Positions 1 through 6,954 of a DNA stretch of 34,261 nucleotides are shown here, one piece after another. The notes beneath the pieces were generated by a model, which was given only the letters and a program-made list of their open reading frames with translations, did no database searches and was not told where the DNA came from. The translations under genes and the position numbers were made by a program. Origin of the DNA: an uncultured Anaerolineae bacterium (GTDB lineage Bacteria; Chloroflexota; Anaerolineae; Aggregatilineales; UBA2796); NCBI GenBank assembly GCA_938005675.1, contig CALKXH010000141.1, forward strand, positions 1-34,261, in the 5' to 3' direction. Position 1 is the first letter of the stretch. Each line of letters starts with the position of its first letter.

Positions 1-1
1 C

Positions 2-1210
2 GATGAGGCGGTCAAGCTGCGCGCCGAGAGCGCCGAGCCAATCGGAGTGCTGCTGGGCAGCGGCATCGACGCAGCCGCCGTAGCAGCCCTGATCGCCCAG
101 CACAACGGCAACGTGGCGACCTTCACCGCCTGCTACGCGCCCGTCTCTGGCACCTCCCTGCACACCGATGCCTACTTCGCCGCGCTGACCGCCCGCAAGA
201 TCGGCGCGCAGCACTACACGGTCACTGTGCCGAACGATGAGCGCCTCGCCGAGGTCTTGCCGCAGCTCTTCGCCGCCCTAGACGAGCCGAGCAGTCAGCC
301 GTCGGTTGTGCCGCTCGCCTACGCCGTCGCGCTCGCCCGCCAACATGGGGTTGCGCGCCTGCTCAGCGGCGAGGGCGGCGATGAGCTCTTCGCCGGTCAG
401 CGCCTCTACCGCGCCGACCGCCTGCTGGAGTTCTACTTGCAGTTCCCGCCGCTGCTGCGTCGCGTCGCCACGCCGCTATTGGCGCGCTTGCCCGCCAAGT
501 TCAAGCGCTTGGCGGCGCGCGCCCGCGAGACCGACCCCGTCCGTCGCTATCTGGCTTGGATGCGCCTGATCGCCCTTGAGAGCTTGCCGCATCTGCTGAG
601 CGACTCGGCGCTCGCCAAAGGCGCTTACAGCCACCTCGCCCAGACCTTGCGCCCGATCCTGAGCGCGCCGCGCACGCATCACTTCGCCGACCGCATCGCC
701 TTCGCCAATTTGAGCCTGTGGTTGAGCGAATGCGCCAACGCGCGCCTCGATCAGCTCGGCGCAGCCTTCAACGCGCTGACTTTAGCACCCTTTGAGGATC
801 ATCAGCTGGTCAACTTTGCCCTTCGCACGCCGCTCTGCCATAAATTGCGCGGCAACGGCTACAAGACCGTGCTGCGCCAAGCCGTGGCAGACCTCGTGCC
901 GCCCGTCTTGCTGAATCGTCCCAAGCGCGATCCTTTCGCGGCGGCGGCGGTCTGGCTGCGCAGCGCGCTGAAGCCCCTGTTGGAGCGCTACTTGAGTCCC
1001 GTGTGCCTCGCTGAGACGGGAATTTTCGCGCCGCAGGCGGTCGCCCAGCTGATCGCCGCCCATCAGAGCGGCGGCGCTAACGAGGCGCGCGCCCTGTGGC
1101 TGATCTTGGCGTTTCAGCTCTGGCACGCTCGGCACATCACGGGCGATCTGCAGTCACAGAGCGACTTCGATCCGCTAGAGCGCGTCGAGCTGAGCGTCTG
1201 GCACGCCTAG
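2..1210 (+). CDS. Asparagine-synthase-like amidotransferase, C-terminal synthetase domain (5' partial)
   Basis: The frame is already open at base 2, so the start and the expected N-terminal glutaminase domain lie left of the window; 402 residues are visible. The fold is the adenylating PP-loop domain of the AsnB family, which activates a carboxylate with ATP and receives ammonia from glutamine. Support: the motif LSGEGGDELFAG (about nt 360-398) and a C-terminal block KTVLRQAV...LLNRPKRDPF typical of the family. Odd: the nucleotide-binding SGGxDS motif reads GSGIDA (about nt 56-73), so the first Ser, second Gly and last Ser are altered. The neighbours are a flippase, a methyltransferase and glycosyltransferases, so a role in amidating a polysaccharide sugar is as likely as asparagine synthesis (inference). 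The last 74 bases overlap the convergent GT2 gene. Confidence 0.85.
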   Translation, partial: DEAVKLRAESAEPIGVLLGSGIDAAAVAALIAQHNGNVATFTACYAPVSGTSLHTDAYFAALTARKIGAQHYTVTVPNDERLAEVLPQLFAALDEPSSQPSVVPLAYAVALARQHGVARLLSGEGGDELFAGQRLYRADRLLEFYLQFPPLLRRVATPLLARLPAKFKRLAARARETDPVRRYLAWMRLIALESLPHLLSDSALAKGAYSHLAQTLRPILSAPRTHHFADRIAFANLSLWLSECANARLDQLGAAFNALTLAPFEDHQLVNFALRTPLCHKLRGNGYKTVLRQAVADLVPPVLLNRPKRDPFAAAAVWLRSALKPLLERYLSPVCLAETGIFAPQAVAQLIAAHQSGGANEARALWLILAFQLWHARHITGDLQSQSDFDPLERVELSVWHA

Positions 1211-2213
1211 CCCGCCACAGCACGATTGGGGCGGCAAGCAGACGGCGCAATCGGCGGCTGGGCAGCGCCGCCACCAGTTTGAGCAGGCGCGTGCGCCAAT
1301 CGCGGTAGCCCGCGATGCCCATTTTCGCGGCGCGCGCGGCGATCTCCGCCTCGACTCGGCGGAAGGCGCGCCGATCTTCAGCCGACCCCTCTAGAATCAG
1401 CGTCAGCAGAGCGCGATAGAAGGCGCGCTTCAGCTCGTGGGCGATGCAGGCGTAGGCAGCGCGTTTGTGAGTCGCCTCTTTGAAGTGATCGGTCGCCGCC
1501 AGCGCCGCTAAGTACTGCTCTGAGGCGGCGTACCAATCGCCCAGCTGCATGGCGTAGGACATGCTCTGCCCGTGTACGCGGTAGCTGAAGGCACAGCGCG
1601 GACTGCACGCCAAGTAGCCTCGCTGAGTCAGGCGATACCACAGCAGCAGATCGGCGTAGAGCAGGTTGCGCAGCGGCGGGATGCCGCCCAATTCGATGTA
1701 GTCGGCGCTGCGCATCACGTAGCCCGTGGCGTAGCTCTCGAAGCGGCGCGTGTGCAAGCCGTAGAGGTATTCATCGGCGCTCAGGCGCGGCGGGAAGGGC
1801 TTGCAAGGGCGGATCAGCGCGCCGTCGCTATCGATCAGCGCGAAGTGGGTCAGCCAGAGCGAGGCGTTCGGCTCGGCGGCGATCAGCGCCGCGATCTCAG
1901 CCAGAAAATCGGCGCCCAGCAAGTCATCGTGACCGAGAATGGTCAGGTATTCGCTCAGATCGAGCTGCAGGATGCGCGCCCAGTTGCCGACGATATCGAG
2001 CGGCGGCTGATCGGCGGGCGTGCTGTGCAAGGCGAGGCGCGAGTCGCCTGAGTAGCGCGCCACGATTTCGAGCGTGGCATCGGTTGAGCCGCTCTCAAGG
2101 ATGTGCAGCCGCCAATGCGGGTGGCGCTGGGCGAGGACGCTCTCGATGGCGGCGGCGAGGTAGCGCTCGCCGTTGCGCGTCGGGATGACGATGGAGAATT
2201 CGGGCGCGCTCAT
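1137..2213 (-). CDS. Family 2 glycosyltransferase
   Basis: A 358-residue GT-A fold transferase that moves a sugar from a nucleotide donor to a growing surface glycan at the cytoplasmic face. The N-terminus FSIVIPTRNGERYL is the standard GT2 opening strand, LESGSTDAT is the usual 'D/SGSTD' donor loop, and GHDDLL supplies the DxD-like metal motif. The C-terminal third is Arg-rich and shows no clear extra domain. The ATG start overlaps the TGA of the upstream methyltransferase gene as ATGA, so translation is probably coupled. It is the last gene of a three-gene minus-strand operon (flippase, methyltransferase, GT2). Its 3' end overlaps the convergent amidotransferase gene by 74 bp. The transferred sugar cannot be told from sequence. 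Confidence 0.9.
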   Translation of the reverse strand: MSAPEFSIVIPTRNGERYLAAAIESVLAQRHPHWRLHILESGSTDATLEIVARYSGDSRLALHSTPADQPPLDIVGNWARILQLDLSEYLTILGHDDLLGADFLAEIAALIAAEPNASLWLTHFALIDSDGALIRPCKPFPPRLSADEYLYGLHTRRFESYATGYVMRSADYIELGGIPPLRNLLYADLLLWYRLTQRGYLACSPRCAFSYRVHGQSMSYAMQLGDWYAASEQYLAALAATDHFKEATHKRAAYACIAHELKRAFYRALLTLILEGSAEDRRAFRRVEAEIAARAAKMGIAGYRDWRTRLLKLVAALPSRRLRRLLAAPIVLWRARRARRSARRALADRSRSVTADRP

Positions 2214-3157
2214 GCGGGTTTCCTGAAAATCAGGGTGTAGGCGCTGCCGCGCACGCCCGTCAGCTCGAGGGGCGCTGCAATCAGCATCAAAGTGCGCAGG
2301 GCGAGCCGAAAGAGGCGCGCCTTCAGCCGCGAGGCGCGCGAACGCGGCTGATCAGCGCTTGTGGGCAAGCTGAGCGCCGATCGCGCGCGCTCTTGCCCGA
2401 TCAAGTTGATCAGGCTGCCCCGCCATGCCGCGAAGTTGTGCCAGCGCGCCTCAGCGTTGCCCGCCGTGCGCAGAATTGGCGCGAGTCCGTTTTCTCGCGC
2501 CACGCGCTCTACTAAGCGCATCGGCAAAAGGCGGACGTGGCGCGGCGCATCGAGGTAACTCCAGCGCGCCCTGAACAGCCGAAAGGTCAGCGCCTGCGGA
2601 TTGGGCGCCGCGACGATCAAGATGCCGTTTGGGGCGAGGTGGCGCGCCGCCTCTGCGATGACCTCCCACGCGGCAGGCAGATGCTCGATCACGTGCCACA
2701 TGCCGATCACATCGTACTGACCGAGCGCCTTGAGCGCTTGGGCGGGATCGGCGCTCTGGACGGTCGGGATGCCTTCGGCGTTGAGCGCCGCCACGCACTC
2801 GGCGTCCAGCTCGATTGCCTCTGGCGCAAAGCCCGCTTGTTTAGCCAGCCGCAAAAACGCGCCGTAGGAGGGTCCGATCTCCAGCAGGCGCTTGCCGCGC
2901 GCGTAGCGCTGCACGTAGGCGAGCTTGATCGCCTCCAGCCGCCCGTGCCAAGCGCGCTCGGACTCAGTGGCGGGCTGGGCGTGATAATCGCCGACGTAGT
3001 AGGCGCTCAGATCAGCGGGCAGCGGATGCACAAAGATCAGCCCGCAACCGAGACAGCGATAGTAGACGAACGTCTCAGCCGTGCTGCGGCGATTTTCGTC
3101 CTGCGCGTAGAGCAGAAAGTCGGCTGGGGCGTTGCAATAGGGACAAGTCACGCTCAT
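2210..3157 (-). CDS. Class I SAM-dependent methyltransferase with N-terminal zinc finger
   Basis: 315 residues. It starts with a four-Cys zinc-binding unit (CPYC near residue 5 and CLGC near 35), followed by a Rossmann methyltransferase domain: SAM-binding motif LLEIGPSYGAFL (about residues 90-101) and WHVIEHL (about 154), as in methyltransf_23-type enzymes of polysaccharide clusters. It probably methylates a sugar or a lipid-linked intermediate (inference). The frame is open 29 codons further upstream, but the ATG at 3157 is preferred: it has AAGGAG upstream and overlaps the flippase TGA as ATGA, while the longer version would run inside the flippase gene. It couples on to the GT2 gene through another ATGA overlap. 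Confidence 0.88.
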   Translation of the reverse strand: MSVTCPYCNAPADFLLYAQDENRRSTAETFVYYRCLGCGLIFVHPLPADLSAYYVGDYHAQPATESERAWHGRLEAIKLAYVQRYARGKRLLEIGPSYGAFLRLAKQAGFAPEAIELDAECVAALNAEGIPTVQSADPAQALKALGQYDVIGMWHVIEHLPAAWEVIAEAARHLAPNGILIVAAPNPQALTFRLFRARWSYLDAPRHVRLLPMRLVERVARENGLAPILRTAGNAEARWHNFAAWRGSLINLIGQERARSALSLPTSADQPRSRASRLKARLFRLALRTLMLIAAPLELTGVRGSAYTLIFRKPA

Positions 3158-4671
3158 AAGGCGCTCCTTCGCGGTCTGAGGGCGGCGCGCTGCAAGGCGC
3201 GGATGCCGACGCGCCGCAATTCGGCATCCAAGAGGGCGGCGCAAGCGATCAGGCTGAGGGCGAGCGCCGCCGCGATGAAAATCAGGCTGACGATGGGCGT
3301 CGCATGGGGCGTGGCGCCGTAGAGCAAGCGCGCCGCGCCGAAGATCAGCCCGTTCAGCAGCACGAAAGGCGCCGCGTTACGCGCTGCCCAACTGACTCGG
3401 TAGACGCCGAAGAGTCGGCGATGGACGGCGGGCTGCTGCGTGAACAGATAGACGAAATTCAGCCCGACCCACGTCAAAGCGGCGCCCTCGATGCCCAGCG
3501 CGAGGATCAGGGCGTACATCAGCCCGACGTACGGCGCGGTCAGCCACAGATTGACGCGCACGATCACGTCGGCGTTGGCGGTGGCGGCGGCAGCGGTGTA
3601 ATCCGCCGCTGAGATCGTGTTCAAGAGCGAGCCGAGCGCCAGCAGCGCCATGGCGCGGAAAGCGCCTTCGGCGGCTTCGGGCGTCGTCCACAGCAGCAGA
3701 AGCTCGCGCCCGAAGGCGACGCACGCGAAGACCAGCGGCGCGATCGCGTAGAGCATCACCTGCAGCAAGCGCCGCATGTGGCGCGCGAACGCCTCCTGAT
3801 CGGCGACGCCGTGATCGCGGGCGAGGACGGGCAAGAGCGCCGTGCTGAGGAAGCCCTGCAACGTCCCGATGCCTTGAATGATGATGAACGCCGTGTTGTA
3901 GAAGCCCAGCTGAGTCAGCGGCAACAGGCGGCTGATGAAGAGTCGGTCGACTTGGATCAGGATCAGCGAGAGGATGACCGTGCCGTACACGCTGAGCATC
4001 TGCTTGAGCATCGGGCGTAGCGCCGAGAGCGCCAAGCGCGGCAAACTGAGCAAGTCACGCCACGCACGGCGCGTTGCTATGGCGTAAATCGCGGCGCCAG
4101 CGACCGACGTCAAGGCGTTCCAGAGCATGAAGCCGAGCAGCTCGCCCGTCGCCAAGAGCAAGAGCGCCCCGCCGCCCTGATACAAGCTGATGTAGAGCGC
4201 CTTGACCGCATTGAGCAGGTCGAGGCGTTGCGCGCCGCTGAGCAGCGCCACGTACAGGTACATCAGGTGATTGAAAGCGATGGCGACCGCCCACAGGCGC
4301 AGCGCCGCAATCGCCTCGCTCGGCGCGACCTGCTCAAGGCGCAGCCACTCTGAGGCTAACGGCTCGGCGGCGAAGAAGATCAGCGCGCCGATCAGCAGGG
4401 CGCACAGCCAATAGAGCGCGGCGGCGCTGCGCACGAAACTCAGCGCCTTTTCGCGCTCGGCGGCGAGGCTGCGGATGAGCGTGGTGGAGAGTCCGAAATC
4501 GAAGAGCGTGTTCATCAGCATCAGGGTCTGCCCGAAGCTGATCAGCCCGTAGGCTTCGGCGCCGAGCGTCTGCAGCTGCACGCGCACCAAAACCAAATTC
4601 AGCGCAATCGACCAGACGCCGCCTAGAACGTTGTAAATCACGTTGCGCTTGACGTTGACCGTCGCACTCAT
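3154..4671 (-). CDS. Polysaccharide flippase (Wzx/MOP superfamily)
   Basis: 505 residues, strongly hydrophobic, with about 12-14 predicted membrane segments. The opening NVKRNVIYNVLGG followed by TLGAEAYGLISFGQTL is the typical start of O-antigen/teichoic-acid flippases of the MATE-like MOP superfamily. These carry undecaprenyl-linked oligosaccharides across the cytoplasmic membrane. The ATG at 4671 is chosen because it starts at the first conserved residues; the longer in-frame version would extend into the divergent glycosyltransferase gene. It is the first gene of the minus-strand operon, with a TATAAT box about 37 bases upstream of the start. Context (amidotransferase, methyltransferase, three glycosyltransferases) fits export of a surface glycan repeat unit. 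Substrate unknown. Confidence 0.9.
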   Translation of the reverse strand: MSATVNVKRNVIYNVLGGVWSIALNLVLVRVQLQTLGAEAYGLISFGQTLMLMNTLFDFGLSTTLIRSLAAEREKALSFVRSAAALYWLCALLIGALIFFAAEPLASEWLRLEQVAPSEAIAALRLWAVAIAFNHLMYLYVALLSGAQRLDLLNAVKALYISLYQGGGALLLLATGELLGFMLWNALTSVAGAAIYAIATRRAWRDLLSLPRLALSALRPMLKQMLSVYGTVILSLILIQVDRLFISRLLPLTQLGFYNTAFIIIQGIGTLQGFLSTALLPVLARDHGVADQEAFARHMRRLLQVMLYAIAPLVFACVAFGRELLLLWTTPEAAEGAFRAMALLALGSLLNTISAADYTAAAATANADVIVRVNLWLTAPYVGLMYALILALGIEGAALTWVGLNFVYLFTQQPAVHRRLFGVYRVSWAARNAAPFVLLNGLIFGAARLLYGATPHATPIVSLIFIAAALALSLIACAALLDAELRRVGIRALQRAALRPRRSAL

Positions 4672-4682
4672 GCTCGTCTCGC

Positions 4683-4712
4683 TTGCCAATTCACGCCGAC
4701 TCTGGCTATTAT
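4683..4712 (+). promoter_or_regulatory. Predicted sigma-A-type promoter for the GT4 pair
   Basis: TTGCCA (4683-4688) and TATTAT (4707-4712) with an 18-bp spacer, 29 bases before the first GT4 start. The -10 overlaps the TATAAT box on the other strand, so the two divergent operons probably compete for the same short promoter region. Confidence 0.5.
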
Positions 4713-4713
4713 A
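4708..4713 (-). promoter_or_regulatory. -10 box of flippase operon
   Basis: Perfect TATAAT on the minus strand, 37 bases upstream of the flippase ATG, inside the 70-bp divergent gap. No good -35 hexamer is visible at 16-18 bp. It sits in the small palindrome GGCTATTATAGCC, which also forms the -10 of the opposite-strand promoter. Confidence 0.5.
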
Positions 4714-4741
4714 GCCGCATTCGGCAAGATGGCAGGCAGCT

Positions 4742-5851
4742 ATGCGCATCGGCATCAATATTTTGTATCTGCGTCCCAGCTGCGTGGATGGCGCTTACGT
4801 CTACGCCCGCCGCCTGCTCGACTCGTTAGCGCAGGTAGACGCTGAGAACGCCTACTACGTCTATCTGAACCGCGAGGCGGCGGATTTCGCCATGCCCGCC
4901 CCGAATTTTCAGCCCGTCGTCTACAATTTCCTGCCGCAGCAGCGCCTGCCGCGTTACTTTCATGAGCAGGTGCGCCTTCCGCTGCACGCCCTGCGCCATA
5001 AGCTCGACCTCGTCCACTCGCTGCACCTGACTCACCCGTTTTTCTTGCCCTGTTGGGGCGTGATGACCCTGCACGACACGCGCTTCATGCGCCGAGAGCT
5101 AACGGGCGATATCTACGGCTTTCGGCGGCAAGTCATCCGTTTTTTCGCCGGCAACGGCGCGCGACGCGCGACGCGCGTCATCACCGACTCCGAGTTCGCC
5201 AAGCGCGAGATGATGGCGCACTTCGGCTTGCGCGCCCAGAAGATTGACGTGGTCTACTTGAGCGTGAGTCCGAGCGAGACGCCCCCTCCCGATCCCGAAA
5301 AGGCGGCGGCGATCCGCGCGCAGTACGGCGCCCAGCAGCCTTACATCGCCGCCATCGGCGGCAGCTACGTGCATAAAAACGTGCCGCGCCTCTTGGAGGC
5401 GTTCGCGCAGATTCGGGCGGAATTTCCGCACAGGCTGGTGCTGATCGGCAAGTTGCCGCGCAATGTGCCGTCGGAGGGCTTGGGCGAGCGCGTGCATCCG
5501 ACGGGCTACGTGCCCGATGAGCATCTGCCCGTCCTGATGAACGGCGCCGACCTGTTCGTGGTCACCTCGCTCTACGAGGGCTTCGGCTTGCCCGCGCTGG
5601 AGGCGCAAGCGGCGGATGTGGCGTTGGTCTGCTCGCGCGCCGCCTCGCTGCCTGAGGTGGCGGGCGAGGGCGCCTACTACTTCGATCCTTATGACACGGC
5701 TGACCTCGTGCGGGCGCTGCGCACTTGCCTGCGCGACTCGGCGCTGCGCGAGGCGCTGCGCGCTAAGGGGCGCGCCAATTTGCGGCGCTTCTCGTGGGAG
5801 CAGACCGCCCGCCAGACCCTCGCCGTCTATCGGAAAGTGGTGGAGGGCTGA
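4742..5851 (+). CDS. Family 4 glycosyltransferase (first tandem copy)
   Basis: 369-residue GT-B retaining transferase. The N-terminal (acceptor) domain begins MRIGINILYLRP and includes LHDTRF; the C-terminal (donor) domain has AAIGGSYVHKNVPRLLEAF and the EX7E signature in EGFGLPALEA, which binds the nucleotide sugar. It resembles mannosyl/rhamnosyltransferases of surface-polysaccharide clusters. Its TGA overlaps the ATG of the next gene by one base (TGATG). The donor half is very similar to that of the next gene, with a nearly identical 87-bp DNA stretch near the 3' end, so the two genes arose by tandem duplication. The ribosome-binding site is weak. Confidence 0.92.
   Translation: MRIGINILYLRPSCVDGAYVYARRLLDSLAQVDAENAYYVYLNREAADFAMPAPNFQPVVYNFLPQQRLPRYFHEQVRLPLHALRHKLDLVHSLHLTHPFFLPCWGVMTLHDTRFMRRELTGDIYGFRRQVIRFFAGNGARRATRVITDSEFAKREMMAHFGLRAQKIDVVYLSVSPSETPPPDPEKAAAIRAQYGAQQPYIAAIGGSYVHKNVPRLLEAFAQIRAEFPHRLVLIGKLPRNVPSEGLGERVHPTGYVPDEHLPVLMNGADLFVVTSLYEGFGLPALEAQAADVALVCSRAASLPEVAGEGAYYFDPYDTADLVRALRTCLRDSALREALRAKGRANLRRFSWEQTARQTLAVYRKVVEG
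5728..5814 (+). repeat. 87-bp direct repeat, copy 1 (3' end of first GT4)
   Basis: By eye, 82 of 87 bases match copy 2 at 6831-6917, with exact blocks of 36 bases at the start and 30 at the end. It encodes the conserved C-terminal stretch of both GT4 proteins (..LRDSALREALRAKG..). A recent tandem duplication or gene conversion would explain it; it is also a substrate for recombination that would fuse the two genes. Confidence 0.9.
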
Positions 5852-6954
5852 TGCGCATCGGCTGGAACGCGCTCTACTTGCGGAAGGGCGTGATCAACGG
5901 CACCTCCATCTACGCGGAGCAGCTGATCAGGGCGATTCTAGAGCTTGATTCCGATAACATCTATTATCTGTATCTCAACCGCGAGTGCGCCGACTTCCCC
6001 GCGCCCGACGCGCCCAACTTGCGCCGCATCGTCTGCCCGATCTCGCCGAGCTACCGCGCCCTGCGCTACGCCTATGAGCAAGTCGTCTTGCCGCTCTTGG
6101 CGCGCCGCCATCGCCTCGATCTGCTGCACTCGCTCAATACCATCGCGCCGCTGATCTTGCCCTGCCCAAGCGTGGTCACCCTGCACGATACGCGCTTCGT
6201 GGTGCTGAGCGAGGATATGTCCGCCTTCCGACGGCGCGCCGTGATCTTCTTCACGGCGAGCGGCAGCCGACGCGCGTCGCGCGTCATAGCCGTCTCTGAG
6301 TTCGCCAAGCGCGAGATGATCGCCCATTTAGGTCTCGCGGCAGAGCGCATCGAGGTGGTGCATTCGGGCGCAGGCAACACCGCGCCAATTTGCTACGGCG
6401 AGGCGGCGGCGGCTATCCGCGCGCAGTACGGCGTACAGCAGCCCTATCTCGCCGCCATCGGCGGCGGCTATCCGCACAAGAATATCCCGCGCCTGCTAGA
6501 GGCGTTCGCCCGCATCCAAGCCGATTTTCCGCACGACCTCGTCCTGATCGGCAAAGTGCCGCCCAACGTCGCGCCTGAGCAACTCAGCGAGCGCGTCCGC
6601 ACGACGGGCTACGTGCCGCACGCTCACTTGCCGACTCTGCTCAACGGCGCCGAGGCGTTCGTCTTGCCGTCGCTCTACGAGGGCTTCGGGCTGCCAGCGC
6701 TGGAGGCGCAGGCGGCGGACGTGCCGCTGATCTGCTCGCGCGCCGCCGCCCTGCCCGAAATCGCCGGCGAGGGCGCTTACTACTTCGATCCGTATAGCGT
6801 GGAGAGCCTCGCTGAGGCGCTGCGTGCCTGCCTGCGCGACTCGGCGCTGCGCGAGGCGCTGCGCGCCAAAGGGCGCGCCAACTTGAAGCGCTTCTCGTGG
6901 GAGCAGACCGCCCGCCAAACGTTGGAGGTCTATCGGCGGGCGACGAGGCACTAG
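5851..6954 (+). CDS. Family 4 glycosyltransferase (second tandem copy)
   Basis: 367 residues, a paralog of the preceding gene. The ATG at 5851 is chosen over a start 19 codons upstream because it follows GGAGGG at a good distance and matches the paralog's N-terminus (MRIGWNALYL). Donor-domain features: AAIGGGYPHKNIPRLLEAF and the EGFGLPALEA EX7E motif. The N-terminal acceptor half has diverged much more from its paralog than the C-terminal half, which suggests the same nucleotide sugar added to a different acceptor (inference). Its TAG stop overlaps the stop of the convergent metal-permease gene inside the palindrome CTAG. Confidence 0.92.
   Translation: MRIGWNALYLRKGVINGTSIYAEQLIRAILELDSDNIYYLYLNRECADFPAPDAPNLRRIVCPISPSYRALRYAYEQVVLPLLARRHRLDLLHSLNTIAPLILPCPSVVTLHDTRFVVLSEDMSAFRRRAVIFFTASGSRRASRVIAVSEFAKREMIAHLGLAAERIEVVHSGAGNTAPICYGEAAAAIRAQYGVQQPYLAAIGGGYPHKNIPRLLEAFARIQADFPHDLVLIGKVPPNVAPEQLSERVRTTGYVPHAHLPTLLNGAEAFVLPSLYEGFGLPALEAQAADVPLICSRAAALPEIAGEGAYYFDPYSVESLAEALRACLRDSALREALRAKGRANLKRFSWEQTARQTLEVYRRATRH
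6831..6917 (+). repeat. 87-bp direct repeat, copy 2 (3' end of second GT4)
   Basis: Partner of 5728-5814, with five mismatches concentrated in the middle 21 bases, three of them silent or conservative. The two copies lie 1103 bases apart, the length of one gene. Confidence 0.9.

Noticed and set aside
2537..3322. 261-codon plus-strand frame opposite the methyltransferase and flippase
   Set aside because: Shadow of two coupled, conserved genes; no family match.
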